64,000 nt of DNA, taken from contig JAFHKN010000002.1 in assembly GCA_016937575.1 (NCBI GenBank), positions 186,001-250,000 of the forward strand, written 5' to 3'. Source of the DNA: Roseomonas aeriglobus (GTDB lineage Bacteria; Pseudomonadota; Alphaproteobacteria; Sphingomonadales; Sphingomonadaceae). Position numbers and translations under genes: made by a program. The notes beneath the pieces were generated by a model. The model saw only the letters and a list, made by a program, of their open reading frames with translations. It was not told the origin of the DNA and made no database searches. Positions 1 through 10,353 of the stretch are shown piece after piece (the stretch's first letter is position 1; every line of letters starts with the position of its first letter).

Positions 1-251
1 GGATGGCGGGCGGGGGCAGCGCCTATGACGACCGCATCGTTCGTGCACGGCTGGCGCAGGCCTTCGGTCGCCTCATTCGTCGGGCGGACGATTCGGGTGC
101 GTTCGTCCTGCTGAGCGCTGCGATGCCGTCGCGCCTGCTGTCGGCCTTTCCGCCGGGAACGCCGGTACGACGGATCACGCTCGACGAAGCGATCGAACGG
201 ATCCGCGCCCTTCCTTCCGCCGCGCCGATCCGGCAGAAGGAGGGCGCATGA
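1..251 (+). CDS. ATP-dependent DNA helicase, C-terminal end (partial)
   Basis: Only the last ~83 residues are inside the window; the reading frame is open from the left edge. The segment AQAFGRLIRRADDSG matches the motif VI region (Q-x2-GRxIRR) of DinG/XPD-like superfamily 2 helicases, where the arginines contact ATP, followed by the usual FVLL...PSRLLSAFP tail. The stop overlaps the start of the next gene (ATGA), suggesting co-transcription with the SixA-like phosphatase. Family call is good; the exact subfamily (DinG versus related sphingomonad helicase) cannot be settled from the tail. Confidence 0.75.
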   Translation, partial: MAGGGSAYDDRIVRARLAQAFGRLIRRADDSGAFVLLSAAMPSRLLSAFPPGTPVRRITLDEAIERIRALPSAAPIRQKEGA

Positions 252-790
252 AGACGCTGACGCTGCTCCGCCACGCCAAGTCGGGATGGGACGATCCCGC
301 CCTGCGCGATTTCGACCGGCCGCTGAACGCCAAGGGGCAGCGCGCCGCGCAAGTCGTCGGGCGGAATCTGAAGGCGCTGGACTTGTCGTTCGACCGGATC
401 GTCGCCTCGCCCGCCGTCCGCGTCGTCGAAACGCTGGATCATGTCGGCCGCGGTTACGGCCGCGCGCTGACCCCGGATTGGGACAAGCGCCTGTACCTCG
501 CGTCGGTCGCATCGCTGATCGACGTCATCCAGGAACAGGCCGACTCCGTCGACCGGTTGCTGCTCGTCGGGCATAACCCGGGTTTGGAGGAATTGGTGCT
601 GACGCTGGTGCCGCTTGCCGGCGGCAATCCCGCGCGCGCCGATGTGGAAGAGAAATTTCCGACCGCGAGCATCGCGGAAATGACCTTCGCGATCGATCGC
701 TGGGCGGATGCCGGGCCCGATGCCGCGACGCTGACCCGGTTCGTACGACCGCGCGATCTCGACCCCGCCCTCGGCCCCAGCGCCGACTGA
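248..790 (+). CDS. SixA-like histidine phosphatase family protein
   Basis: 180-aa cytoplasmic histidine-phosphatase superfamily protein. The phosphate-accepting RH motif is at residues 8-9 (LLRHAKSGW) and the second conserved histidine is in LLVGHNPGLEEL around residue 109. The RHAKSxW signature is typical of the SixA branch, which removes phosphate from phosphohistidine on phosphotransfer proteins; the actual substrate here is unknown. ATG overlaps the helicase stop by 4 nt, so it is probably translationally coupled. Confidence 0.85.
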   Translation: MKTLTLLRHAKSGWDDPALRDFDRPLNAKGQRAAQVVGRNLKALDLSFDRIVASPAVRVVETLDHVGRGYGRALTPDWDKRLYLASVASLIDVIQEQADSVDRLLLVGHNPGLEELVLTLVPLAGGNPARADVEEKFPTASIAEMTFAIDRWADAGPDAATLTRFVRPRDLDPALGPSAD

Positions 791-914
791 CGGCGCTTCA
801 GGCCCGGTAGGCGCGGATGTCCGGTGTTCGGACGTCCCCGTCGCTCGGGACGGTCGGGAGGGAGGGGCATCGCTGCACGGATAGGCGGTGGCGTCTACCG
901 GTGCCGCGCGCCCC

Positions 915-1262
915 TCAGCCGCGATCCTGCTTGTCGTCGTCCGCCAGCGCTGCGGCCAGCCCGTCGCGGATGTCGGTCAGCGCGGCCTTGCGCGACCCGC
1001 CGCGCTTGATGGGGGCTTCCTCCGCGAGGAGCTTCTGAACGCCGCGGATCGTGTACCCCTCGGTTTCCAGCAAAGTCTGGATGCGACGCACGAGCGCCAC
1101 ATCCTCGGGGCGATAATATCGGCGGTTTCCTGCGCGCTGCAGCGGACGGAGCTGTGGGAAACGCGTTTCCCAATAGCGCAGGATGTGTTGGGCGACGCCC
1201 GTCTCCCGCGACAGTTCACCAATCGTCCGAAATGCGGTCGCCGCCTTGTCCGGCGCGGCCAT
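915..1262 (-). CDS. MerR family transcriptional regulator
   Basis: 115 aa. An N-terminal MerR winged helix (TIGELSRETGVAQHILRYWE, then RRYYRPEDVALVRRIQ) is followed by a short helical region rather than a metal-binding domain. It lies 8 nt after ihfA on the same strand, as in many sphingomonads and rhizobia, so it is the last gene of the rpmF-plsX-fabH-ihfA operon. Ligand and targets are not evident. C-terminal residues are acidic and rich in D/R. Confidence 0.88.
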   Translation of the reverse strand: MAAPDKAATAFRTIGELSRETGVAQHILRYWETRFPQLRPLQRAGNRRYYRPEDVALVRRIQTLLETEGYTIRGVQKLLAEEAPIKRGGSRKAALTDIRDGLAAALADDDKQDRG

Positions 1263-1270
1263 CGTGCGTC

Positions 1271-1570
1271 TCAGCAGGCGGCTACGATGCGGTCGCGCAT
1301 CATCTGGCTCGCCCGGAACGTCAGCACGCGCCGCGGAGCGATCGGCACCTCGACGCCGGTCTTGGGGTTACGGCCGATCCGTTCGCCCTTGTCACGCAGC
1401 ACGAAGCTGCCAAAACCGGAGATCTTGACGTTCTCGCCGTTGGCGAGAGCATCGCACATGTGGCCGAGGATCTGTTCCACGAATTGCGACGAGTCCGCGC
1501 GCGACAGGCCCACTTCATGGTGCAGCGCTTCCGCCAGGTCGGCCCGCGTGAGCGTCCGTACGTCCTGCAT
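1271..1570 (-). CDS. ihfA: Integration host factor subunit alpha
   Basis: 99 aa, the normal length of the HU/IHF family. The DNA-bending beta-arm signature [12 protein letters not shown] is at residues 66-77 and the ISGFGSF motif at 50-56. It pairs with IhfB (not in the window) to bend DNA in replication, recombination and transcription, including phage-type integration. The 147-nt gap to fabH upstream probably holds its own promoter. It starts with [21 protein letters not shown], typical of alphaproteobacterial IhfA. Confidence 0.95.
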   Translation of the reverse strand: MQDVRTLTRADLAEALHHEVGLSRADSSQFVEQILGHMCDALANGENVKISGFGSFVLRDKGERIGRNPKTGVEVPIAPRRVLTFRASQMMRDRIVAAC

Positions 1571-1717
1571 GACGTTCTCCTAGTTTTCCCACAGACTTAG
1601 CGGGCACCGTACCGTACCATGCCGGTCGTGGCCGCGCAAAAGCCCGAACACTGTCTACCCTAAAATTCTACAGTATACGATATGAAATCCAGCCATTTTG
1701 AGTAGTATCTTCTGGCG

Positions 1718-2680
1718 TCAATATCGTACGACCGCAGCCCCCCAGGTGAAACCTCCGCCCATCGCTTCCAACACGATCAGATCGCCCCGTTTGATGCGGC
1801 CGTCACGGACGGCGGTATCGAGTGCCAGCGGCACCGAGGCGGCCGAGGTATTGGCGTGCTGATCGACGGTGACCACGACTTTCTCGGGCGCCAGACCCAG
1901 CTTTTTCGCCGTCGCGTCGAGAATGCGCGCATTGGCCTGGTGGGGCACCACCCAATCGACATCCTGTGCCGTCAGGCCGGCGGTCGCGAGTGATTCGCCC
2001 ATCACCGACGCCAGATTGACGACGGCATGGCGAAAGACTTCGCGCCCCTTCATGCGCAGCTTGCCGACCGTACCCGTGGTCGAGGGGCCACCATCGACAT
2101 AGAGCAGCTGGTTGTGGCGCCCATCGGCATGCAATTTGGTCGACAGGATGCCGCGATCGGAACCCTCTTCTGCGCCGAGCACCATCGCGCCCGCGCCGTC
2201 GCCGAACAATACGCAGGTCGTGCGATCTTCCCAGTCGAGGATGCGGCTGAACGTCTCGGCCCCGATCACCAGCGCGTGGCGGTGCACGCCGGCGCGGATC
2301 ATGCTGTCGGCGACCTGGACCGCGTAGAGGAACCCCGAGCAGACCGCCGCGACGTCGAACGCGACGCAGTCGTCGATCCCCAGCGCCGCCTGGACCTTCG
2401 TCGCGGTGGCGGGGAAGGTCTGGTCGGGCGTCGCGGTCGCCAGGACGATCAGGTCGATGTCCTGCGCAGTCAGCCCGGATGCGGCGATCGCCGCCTTGGC
2501 GGCATCGGTGCCCAGCGTCGCGGTCGTCTCGTCCGGCCCGGCGAGGTGACGAAACCGGATGCCGGTCCGCTCGACGATCCATTCGTCGCTGGTATCGACC
2601 TCTTGCGCGAGTTCGGCGTTGGAGACGCGTCGGGTGGGCAGTGCCGACCCGGTGCCGAGAATGACCGAGCGAAGGGTCAT
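1718..2680 (-). CDS. fabH: Beta-ketoacyl-ACP synthase III
   Basis: 320 aa. It performs the first condensation of fatty acid synthesis (acetyl-CoA plus malonyl-ACP). The catalytic triad is visible: Cys114 in AAVCSGFLY, His247 in VPHQANARI, Asn277 in [10 protein letters not shown]. The start overlaps the plsX stop (ATGA), giving the widespread plsX-fabH pair that links phospholipid and fatty acid synthesis. Length and motifs are complete. Confidence 0.97.
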   Translation of the reverse strand: MTLRSVILGTGSALPTRRVSNAELAQEVDTSDEWIVERTGIRFRHLAGPDETTATLGTDAAKAAIAASGLTAQDIDLIVLATATPDQTFPATATKVQAALGIDDCVAFDVAAVCSGFLYAVQVADSMIRAGVHRHALVIGAETFSRILDWEDRTTCVLFGDGAGAMVLGAEEGSDRGILSTKLHADGRHNQLLYVDGGPSTTGTVGKLRMKGREVFRHAVVNLASVMGESLATAGLTAQDVDWVVPHQANARILDATAKKLGLAPEKVVVTVDQHANTSAASVPLALDTAVRDGRIKRGDLIVLEAMGGGFTWGAAVVRY

Positions 2681-3711
2681 GCCGCCGCCTGCTCCTCGAA
2701 ATGCGCCAGATCGTCCTTGATGCGGTTCAGCAGATCGTCGCGCACCATCTTCGCGGCGACGCCGATTGCATGCGCCACGCCCAGCTCGGTCGCGCCGCCA
2801 TGGCTCTTCACCACCAGGCCGTTGAGCCCCAGGAAGACCGCCCCGTTGTGGTTGTTGGGGTCGAGGTGGTCGCGCAGCAGTTGCGTCGCCGGCTTCGAGA
2901 TCAGGAAGCCGATCTTCGACCGCACCGAACTGCGGAAGGCGCGCTTCAGCAGATCGCCGACGAAGCGGGCGGTGCCTTCTGCGGTCTTGAGCGCGATGTT
3001 GCCCGAAAAGCCGTCACAGACGACGACATCGACATGTCCGCGCGAAATCCGGTCGCCTTCGATGAAGCCGGCGAAGGTCATCGGCAGATGCGTCGCCGCC
3101 TTCAACGCGGCGGCCGCCTCGCGGACCTCATCGGTGCCCTTCAACGCTTCGGTACCGATGTTCAGCAGGGCAACGCGCGGCGATTCGAGATCGAGCGTGG
3201 TGCGCGCCCAGGCCGCACCCATGACGGCGAACTGGACGAGGTTGCGCGCATCGCATTCGGTATTCGCGCCCAGGTCGAGCATCACCGTGTCGGTGTCGCC
3301 AAGGCTGGGGAGCATCGCCGCCAGCGCCGGGCGGTCGATGCCCGGCAGCATGCGCAGCGACAGCTTGGCCATCGCCATCAGCGCGCCGGTGTTGCCCGAC
3401 GATACGGCAGCCGCGGCCCGACCCTGCTTCACCAGGTCGATTGCGACGCCCATCGATGTCGTTTTCGCCCGGCGAATCGCCTGGCTCGGCTTGTCGTCGC
3501 CCGAAATGACGTCGGGGGCGTGGACGATCTCCGACGCCGCGGTCAGGTTCGGATGCGCGGCGAGACCCTCGCGGATCTTCGCCTCGTCACCGACCAGCAG
3601 GAAGCGCATGCCGTCGAACCGGCGACGCGCGCGCGCGACGCCGGCGAGCATGACCGCAAGCCCCTCGTCGCCGCCCATCGCATCGACGGCGATCCGCGCA
3701 TCGGGGGACAT
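2677..3711 (-). CDS. plsX: Phosphate acyltransferase PlsX
   Basis: 344 aa. PlsX converts acyl-ACP to acyl-phosphate for glycerolipid synthesis. N-terminal [12 protein letters not shown] and the central [12 protein letters not shown] segment are diagnostic; the [17 protein letters not shown] stretch is also present. It lies between rpmF (34 nt upstream) and fabH (4-nt overlap) in the conserved order. Peripheral membrane enzyme in characterised species. Confidence 0.96.
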   Translation of the reverse strand: MSPDARIAVDAMGGDEGLAVMLAGVARARRRFDGMRFLLVGDEAKIREGLAAHPNLTAASEIVHAPDVISGDDKPSQAIRRAKTTSMGVAIDLVKQGRAAAAVSSGNTGALMAMAKLSLRMLPGIDRPALAAMLPSLGDTDTVMLDLGANTECDARNLVQFAVMGAAWARTTLDLESPRVALLNIGTEALKGTDEVREAAAALKAATHLPMTFAGFIEGDRISRGHVDVVVCDGFSGNIALKTAEGTARFVGDLLKRAFRSSVRSKIGFLISKPATQLLRDHLDPNNHNGAVFLGLNGLVVKSHGGATELGVAHAIGVAAKMVRDDLLNRIKDDLAHFEEQAAA

Positions 3712-3745
3712 TACGGTGTTACCCTTTTGGTCAGGTGAAAGGGGC

Positions 3746-3925
3746 TCAGCCCTCGACCGAGACGACTTCGCGACCGTTATAGTGGCCGCAGGCGTTGCAC
3801 AGGTTGTGCGGACGCTTCAGTTCGCCGCAGTTCGGGCATTCCTGGAACGCTTCGACCGACAGCGCATCGTGCGAGCGGCGCATGCCACGCCGCGACGGCG
3901 AGGTCTTTCTCTTGGGGACGGCCAT
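3746..3925 (-). CDS. rpmF: 50S ribosomal protein L32
   Basis: 59 aa, read directly from the minus strand; the start [20 protein letters not shown] is invariant in L32. Two CxxC pairs (CPNC at 30-33 and CNAC at 43-46) form the zinc ribbon, so this is the zinc-binding form. It is the first gene of the rpmF-plsX-fabH operon, with 34 nt to plsX. Confidence 0.97.
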   Translation of the reverse strand: MAVPKRKTSPSRRGMRRSHDALSVEAFQECPNCGELKRPHNLCNACGHYNGREVVSVEG

Positions 3926-4111
3926 GTCGGCAACCTTCTAAAATACGAATCTATGATCGGTCTCGGGACAAGCGCTACAGCGCCTGACCCGAAACGGGCA
4001 AGCGCAGGTTCTGCCCACGAAGCGAAGGCGCGCCTATAGCGATTTTGTGCGCTGTTGCAACCCGAAGCGCTTGTCGTCACGCTGGCCACTACACGACTGA
4101 GGGGACACATC

Positions 4112-4546
4112 ATGCCGATCATCCTGCCTGCGACGCTCGCCGCCGCCGCTGCCTGTGCCGTACTTAGCGTCTGGATGGCGGTGCGAATCACCCAAATTCG
4201 CCGTGGGCGTAAGATTTTCGTCGGCGATGGCGGCGATCCCGCCCTGGTGGCGCGGATGCGGGCGCAGGCCAACTTCGTCGAATATGCGCCGTTCGTTCTG
4301 ATCTTGCTTGGCCTGCTTGAGCTCGCCAGGGGGCCGAGCGTCTGGGCATGGGGCTATGGTCTCGTCTTCGTCGTCGGGCGCGTGTGCCATGTGTTCGGAA
4401 TGGACGGCTGGAAGCTCGGCAGACAAATCGGCGCGCTGACGACACTCGCGATCCTGCTTCTGCTGGCCGGTGAATGCGTCTGGGTCGCCTTCTCGACGCC
4501 CTATGTGACCGCGCCCGCGATCGTCGACTTACCCCTGAAGGGGTGA
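4112..4546 (+). CDS. MAPEG family membrane protein
   Basis: 144 aa when started at the ATG preceded by GAGGGGAC; an upstream in-frame extension lacks a ribosome site. Four hydrophobic segments and the MAPEG pattern (RMRAQANFVEYAPFVLILLGLLE, then GRVCHVFGM) are present. Family members are membrane-bound glutathione- or eicosanoid-metabolism enzymes in animals; bacterial homologues of this short type have no established role. Single gene, transcribed away from rpmF. Confidence 0.85.
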   Translation: MPIILPATLAAAAACAVLSVWMAVRITQIRRGRKIFVGDGGDPALVARMRAQANFVEYAPFVLILLGLLELARGPSVWAWGYGLVFVVGRVCHVFGMDGWKLGRQIGALTTLAILLLLAGECVWVAFSTPYVTAPAIVDLPLKG

Positions 4547-4564
4547 TCGGACCGAGGCGCGGCC

Positions 4565-5224
4565 TTACCGCCCCAGTACCGCATCCCCGACGAACGGATT
4601 GCTCGCCCGCTCGCGACCGAAGCTGCTGACCCCACCGTGGCCGGGCAGGAAGACAGTGTCGTCGCCCAGCGGCCACAGCTTCGTCACGATCGACGTGATC
4701 AGTGCCTGCGGGTCGCTCATCGGGAAGTCGGTGCGCCCGACCGATCCCTGGAAGATCACGTCGCCGACGATCGCCAGCTTCGACGCCGGATGGTGGAACA
4801 CCACATGGCCCGGCGTGTGGCCGGGGCACAGATAGACGTCGAGCGTCAGGTCGCCGACCGTGACCTGGTTGCCGTCATCGAGCCAGCGGTTCGGCTCGAA
4901 CACTTCCGCCGGCACGCCCCATTGCCGCGAATCGTCGTCCAGCCGCGCGATCCAGAACCGATCCGCCTCGTGCGGCCCTTCGATCGGCACGTCCAGGTCC
5001 CGCGCTAGTGCTGCGGCGCCGCCGCAATGGTCGAGGTGGCCGTGGGTGATCAGGATTTTTTCGACCGTCACGCCCGCCTGGGCGATCGCATCCTTGATTC
5101 GCGGCAGGTCGCCGCCCGGGTCGACCACCGCCGCGCGCTTGGTCGCGGTGCACCAGAACAACGTGCAATTCTGCTGCAGCGGCGTGACCGGGATGATCGT
5201 CGCTTTCAGGGGCGGACTGCTCAC
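4565..5224 (-). CDS. MBL-fold metallo-hydrolase (glyoxalase II-like)
   Basis: 219 aa with the metal-binding HGHLDH motif at residues 61-66, the VVDPGGD strand before it, and later CPGHTPGH, VIFQGSVGRTDFP and LPGHGG metal ligands. This layout is that of the YcbL/glyoxalase II-like hydrolases that cleave thioesters. The start is GTG, overlapping the stop of the S9 peptidase (GTGA), so the two genes form an operon. The substrate is not shown by the sequence. Confidence 0.85.
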   Translation of the reverse strand: MSSPPLKATIIPVTPLQQNCTLFWCTATKRAAVVDPGGDLPRIKDAIAQAGVTVEKILITHGHLDHCGGAAALARDLDVPIEGPHEADRFWIARLDDDSRQWGVPAEVFEPNRWLDDGNQVTVGDLTLDVYLCPGHTPGHVVFHHPASKLAIVGDVIFQGSVGRTDFPMSDPQALITSIVTKLWPLGDDTVFLPGHGGVSSFGRERASNPFVGDAVLGR

Positions 5225-7140
5225 TTCGCCGGGCTCCCCAGCAGGTTGGTCTGCCAGAACTGCAACGTCGCATAGTTCTGATAGTCGCGGTTTTCCTTCT
5301 TGGCGTACCCATGGCCTTCGTCGGCGGCCAGGATGTGCCAGGCGGTGCCGCCGTTCGCGCGCACCGCCTTGACGATCTGGTCGGCTTCGCTCGCCGGCAC
5401 GCGCGGGTCGTTGGCGCCCGTCACCACCATCAGCGGGATCTTGAGTTCGGCGACGCGCGTCATCGGCGAGATTTCGATCAGCTTGGCCTTCTGTTCCGGC
5501 ACACGCTCGTCACCATATTCGACGCGGCGCAGGTCGCGGCGATAGCCTTGCGTGTTCTCCAGGAACGTCACGAAGTTCGAGATGGCGACGATGCAGTTCG
5601 CGCCCTTCAGCCGCGCGCCGTAGCGGATGGCGCTGGCATAGCACATGTACCCGCCATAGCTGCCGCCCTGCACCCCGACCTTGCTCGCGTCGATTGCACC
5701 GTCCTTCGCGAAATGATCGAGGAAGGCGCCGATGTCCTTCACCGAATCCTCGCGCTTGAACGGCCCGTTGTCGAGGCTGACGAAGCGCTTGCCGTAACCC
5801 GTCGACCCGCGGACGTTCGGATAGAACAGCGCGATGCCCAGCGTGTTGAGATAATAATTCGCCGCCCCGCGATAGCCCGGCGTCGACTGGCCTTCCGGAC
5901 CGCCATGGATGTCGATGATCAGCGGTCGCTTGCCCGGAAATTTCGTCGGGTCGGGGCGGAAGAGGAAGCCCGATACGGATTCTCCATCGAAGCTCTTCAC
6001 CGTCACCAGTTCGGCATCGACGTTCTGTTTCGGATCGAGCCCGCCGGTTTCGCTCGCGGTCCACTGCGTCACCTTCAGCGTCGCCGGGTCGACGACCATC
6101 GCGTCGCCCGACACCTTCGGCCCGCTGAAGCCGAAGGCGACCGCGCCCCAGGGCGCGATCTCCAGTCCGCCGGCGACGCCGGCGGGAAGCGGTACCGCAC
6201 GGACCCGCCGCGTCTTGGTGTCGAGCAGTTTCAGCCGGCTGATGCCGGCTTCGTTGACGATATAGGCGATGAAGCTGCCATCCTTCGACAGCTTGAATTC
6301 CTCGACGTCCCACCTGGGCTCGGGCGCGACGGCGGTGAACACGCCGCCCTTCAGGATGCCCAGTCGCTGGAAGTCCGAACCCTCGTCGCTCAGCACCCAC
6401 AAGGTACCGTCTGGCGCGACCTGCGCGCCGCCATAGGCGACCGGCTTGGCGAGGTCGCTGAGCGGGGTCAGTTTCCCGCTTGCGAGGTCCAAGTCGTACA
6501 GGTCGCTCTTCTGCACCGAGGTATAATTGCCGACGATCGCGTGGGTGTTGCCGGGCAGGAAGTCGACGAAACCCCAGCCGCCGCCCTTGACCGCAGCCAC
6601 CATCCGCGCCGATCCGGGATTGCGCGGGTCCATGACGTACAAGTCGTTGTCCGCCCCGGTCCGCTTGGTCGAGGTATAGCCGATCAGTGTGCCATCGCTC
6701 GAAAAGGCGCCGAAGCCGTTGCGGCTCTTGCCGTCGGTCAGCAGCGACAGGCGCCCGTCCTTCAGCGTGTAGAGCTGGAAGAACTCACCGCCGCCGACGT
6801 CCTTCTGCACCACCATCACGTCGCCCGACGGCGAGAAGACCGCGCTGCTCGTCCGGTCCGTCTCGAACGTGATCTGTCGGCGGTCCATCATCGGGCCGGC
6901 GACGCGGTGCAGCTGGTTCACGTTGGCGAAGCGTGTCGTGATGATCAGCGACCGGTCGACCGGATCCCACGCGACCGGCGAGGCACCGCGGCTTTCGGCG
7001 TATGGGCGCAGCGCCTCGGCAAGGCTGACGGGCAGGGGGGGCACGCCGTCGGCGGTGATCGCTGCCGGCTTGGCGATCTGCGCCATGGCGGGGGACGCCA
7101 GCAGCGTGGCGGTCAGGGCGGTGGCGGCGAGCAGGCGCAT
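5221..7140 (-). CDS. Secreted S9 family peptidase (prolyl oligopeptidase type)
   Basis: 639 aa from the ATG at 7140, which gives a clean signal peptide (MRLLAATALTATLLASPAMAQ); an upstream in-frame extension was rejected. A beta-propeller-like region fills the first ~380 residues. The alpha/beta-hydrolase domain has the nucleophile Ser494 in GGSYGGYM, Asp in TGANDPRVP and His in DEGHGY. Likely a periplasmic dipeptidyl or acylaminoacyl peptidase. It overlaps the MBL hydrolase gene by 4 nt. Confidence 0.9.
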   Translation of the reverse strand: MRLLAATALTATLLASPAMAQIAKPAAITADGVPPLPVSLAEALRPYAESRGASPVAWDPVDRSLIITTRFANVNQLHRVAGPMMDRRQITFETDRTSSAVFSPSGDVMVVQKDVGGGEFFQLYTLKDGRLSLLTDGKSRNGFGAFSSDGTLIGYTSTKRTGADNDLYVMDPRNPGSARMVAAVKGGGWGFVDFLPGNTHAIVGNYTSVQKSDLYDLDLASGKLTPLSDLAKPVAYGGAQVAPDGTLWVLSDEGSDFQRLGILKGGVFTAVAPEPRWDVEEFKLSKDGSFIAYIVNEAGISRLKLLDTKTRRVRAVPLPAGVAGGLEIAPWGAVAFGFSGPKVSGDAMVVDPATLKVTQWTASETGGLDPKQNVDAELVTVKSFDGESVSGFLFRPDPTKFPGKRPLIIDIHGGPEGQSTPGYRGAANYYLNTLGIALFYPNVRGSTGYGKRFVSLDNGPFKREDSVKDIGAFLDHFAKDGAIDASKVGVQGGSYGGYMCYASAIRYGARLKGANCIVAISNFVTFLENTQGYRRDLRRVEYGDERVPEQKAKLIEISPMTRVAELKIPLMVVTGANDPRVPASEADQIVKAVRANGGTAWHILAADEGHGYAKKENRDYQNYATLQFWQTNLLGSPAK

Positions 7141-7243
7141 CGGGTGGCGTCTCCGGTAAATTTGCAGGTCGCGAGCGTAGATGCGGATCGCGCGGGCGGC
7201 AACGGGCTTGCCCGACGCCGCCGCGCAGGCCATGCGTCCTGCG

Positions 7244-7489
7244 ATGAGCGACACGCCCCCCGACCTGACCGCCGTCATGGCGTTCGACCCGATGATCGGG
7301 CTCGACGCGCTGGAGGAGCATCTGTCCGCGATGAAGGATCAGGCGACGGCGCTCGGCTATCCCTTCGACCGGCACGGCGTGCGCAACGAACTGCAGGCGG
7401 CGACCTTTCGCCTGCGGGAGGCCGCTCAGGTGCAGCTGCTGCTGTCACCAAGCGGCGCGATCGCCATCCTGGCGACGCCAAGGGCCTGA
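7244..7489 (+). CDS. Small hypothetical protein
   Basis: 81 aa starting MSDTPPDLTAVMAFDPMIGL; an in-frame start at 7181 is possible but has no better support. Mostly helical and acidic, ending in LLLSPSGAIAILATPRA. No recognised domain. It is divergent from the S9 peptidase and lies before the aspartate aminotransferase. Its stop codon lies in a 9-bp-stem hairpin (7481-7504). Gene-like codon use, but function unknown. Confidence 0.55.
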   Translation: MSDTPPDLTAVMAFDPMIGLDALEEHLSAMKDQATALGYPFDRHGVRNELQAATFRLREAAQVQLLLSPSGAIAILATPRA

Positions 7490-7504
7490 TCCCGTTCAGG
7501 CCCT
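7481..7504 (+). terminator. Hairpin at end of small hypothetical gene
   Basis: Perfect 9-bp inverted repeat agggcctga / tcaggccct with a 6-nt loop, containing the stop codon of the upstream gene. No U-tract follows, so it is a weak candidate terminator or mRNA-end stabiliser. Confidence 0.4.
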
Positions 7505-7552
7505 AACCGGTAACAAATGTTGCGATTGCGAAAAGAGCGTCCGCAGGAGTAA

Positions 7553-8788
<1,236 letters not shown>

Positions 8789-8962
8789 CACGCTCCATCG
8801 TTAACCTAACGCAAAGCTGAACGACCCTATCAGGGGCCGTTCAGGGCGTCTGGCGCAAGGGTCCTTGCGTCGGGGCGTGTCGCTACCGATCTGACGGTCC
8901 TCGTCAGCGGAAAAATTTCACTCGGCGCCATGAGGGACGGGCGTCGCCCAAGGATGTTCGTC

Positions 8963-9109
8963 ATGTCGACCAAGACCAAGCCCAGTTTCCTCCGCCTGTT
9001 CCTTGGCGGCTTCGCGTTCGGCGCGGTGGCGATGGTGTCGGTCGCGGCGGTTCACGCCGACGAACAGGTTATCCCTTCGGCGCATGCGGCTACCGTGTCG
9101 CACCGATAA
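8963..9109 (+). CDS. Small hydrophobic hypothetical protein
   Basis: 48 aa: a basic N-terminus (MSTKTKPSF) then a hydrophobic stretch (FLGGFAFGAVAMVSVAAV) and a short polar tail, so a signal peptide or one membrane helix. The ATG at 8963 has AAGGA 8 nt upstream; the in-frame ATG at 8954 lies within that ribosome site. Too short for any family call. It precedes msrA by about 50 nt. Confidence 0.55.
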   Translation: MSTKTKPSFLRLFLGGFAFGAVAMVSVAAVHADEQVIPSAHAATVSHR

Positions 9110-9160
9110 GGCATATTTTTCCGCTGCCAGGGGTCAAGACCCCCAGACGGATATGGTGGC

Positions 9161-9814
9161 ATGAAAGCTTTTCTCCTTCCCATCATTGCGATCGCGGCCG
9201 GTGCCGCCGTTCTGGCAACCCCCGGCCAGGCCGAAAAGGCGGTGCGCATCCCCGCGCCGGCTCAGGATGTCACGGCCAAATCCGGGCTGCAGACGGCCGT
9301 CCTTGCCGGCGGATGCTTCTGGGGCATGGAAGCCGTATTCCAAGACGTGAAGGGGGTGCGCGACGTGACGTCGGGCTATGCCGGGGGCACGCGAGCGACG
9401 GCGAATTACGCCGATGTCTCGACCGAGCGCACCCGTCATGCCGAGGCGGTGAAGATCACCTACGACCCGCGCGTCGTCAGCTATGGTACGCTGCTGCGCG
9501 TCTATTTCTCGGTCGCGCACGATCCGACGCAGGTCGATGGTCAGTACCCCGATTCGGGCCCGAGCTATCGCTCCGCCATCTTCCCGCAGACGCCCGAGCA
9601 GCGCGCGGTTGCGGCGGCATATATCCGTCAGCTCGGCGGCATCAAGGCGTTCGGCAAGCCGATCGCGACCAAGATCGAGAGCGGGCAATTCTTCCCGGCC
9701 GAGGCCTATCATCAGGATTTCGCGCGAAAGAACCCGACGCATGGCTATATCGTGCGGTGGGACAAGCCCAAGGTCGCGGCGTTCAGAGCGGCGTTTCCGA
9801 CGCTAGCGCGATAA
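9161..9814 (+). CDS. msrA: Peptide-methionine (S)-S-oxide reductase, exported
   Basis: 217 aa, with a signal peptide (residues 1-24, ending GQAEKA) that cytoplasmic MsrA lacks. The catalytic Cys52 is in GGCFWGMEAVF; the ...YHQDFARKNP motif closes the substrate pocket. It reduces methionine-S-sulfoxide in proteins; the signal peptide implies periplasmic repair. No MsrB is fused or adjacent in the window. Confidence 0.93.
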   Translation: MKAFLLPIIAIAAGAAVLATPGQAEKAVRIPAPAQDVTAKSGLQTAVLAGGCFWGMEAVFQDVKGVRDVTSGYAGGTRATANYADVSTERTRHAEAVKITYDPRVVSYGTLLRVYFSVAHDPTQVDGQYPDSGPSYRSAIFPQTPEQRAVAAAYIRQLGGIKAFGKPIATKIESGQFFPAEAYHQDFARKNPTHGYIVRWDKPKVAAFRAAFPTLAR

Positions 9815-9896
9815 GGTGTATGTCGGGGCGAACGGCGGGGGGAGCCGATAGGGCGTCCCCGCGTTGACCGGACACATTCCTGTTCGGAGGTCCGTT

Positions 9897-10346
9897 ATGC
9901 TTGCACCTTTCCTCATGGGCCTTGTCGGCGGCCAGCGCGCGATGACGCCGCTTGCCGCGGTGTCGATTGCGGCGGCCCGCGGGGAACTTGCCGAGAATAA
10001 TGGCGCGCCAAAGCTGCTCGCCAATCCGGTGGTCGCTGCGGGCACGCTGGCGTTGGCGATCGGCGAGATGGCCGGGGACAAGCAACCCACCGCGCCCGAC
10101 CGGATCGTGCCCGTCGGGCTGATCGGCCGCTTCACCACGGCCGCCATCGCGGGGGCGGCGCTGTCGTCGCGAAAGGATCGCTGGCGGGGTGCCGCGGTGG
10201 GCGGCCTGACCGCGCTCGTGGCGTCCTTTCCCGGTTGGTACGCGCGGGCGATCGCGATCAATTACAAGGGCCAGACCAAGACCGGCTTCATCGAGGATGC
10301 GGCGGTCCTGGCCGGGGCGGCGGCGATCGTCCGAACCCGCCCCTGA
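9897..10346 (+). CDS. DUF4126-like membrane protein
   Basis: 149 aa. Start chosen at ATG 9897 because a strong GGAGGT sits 7 nt upstream. Several hydrophobic segments, with the small-residue-rich pattern GLVGGQRAMTPLAAVSIAA and a late AGAAIV helix, resemble DUF4126 membrane proteins. Function unknown. It converges on nusB with only 7 nt between stops. Confidence 0.65.
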   Translation: MLAPFLMGLVGGQRAMTPLAAVSIAAARGELAENNGAPKLLANPVVAAGTLALAIGEMAGDKQPTAPDRIVPVGLIGRFTTAAIAGAALSSRKDRWRGAAVGGLTALVASFPGWYARAIAINYKGQTKTGFIEDAAVLAGAAAIVRTRP

Positions 10347-10353
10347 GCGTCGA

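Noticed and set aside
2027..4039. 670-codon open frame on the plus strand across fabH, plsX and rpmF
   Set aside because: It is antisense to three well-supported genes and has the arginine/aspartate-rich composition of GC-driven shadow frames. No family features.
5311..7506. 731-codon open frame opposite the S9 peptidase
   Set aside because: Antisense to a gene with a full catalytic triad and signal peptide; composition is of shadow type.
8818..8872. Riboswitch or structured RNA after the aminotransferase gene
   Set aside because: There are two short stems (around 8818-8843 and 8854-8870), but no conserved ligand-binding core that I recognise; more likely transcript-end structure.
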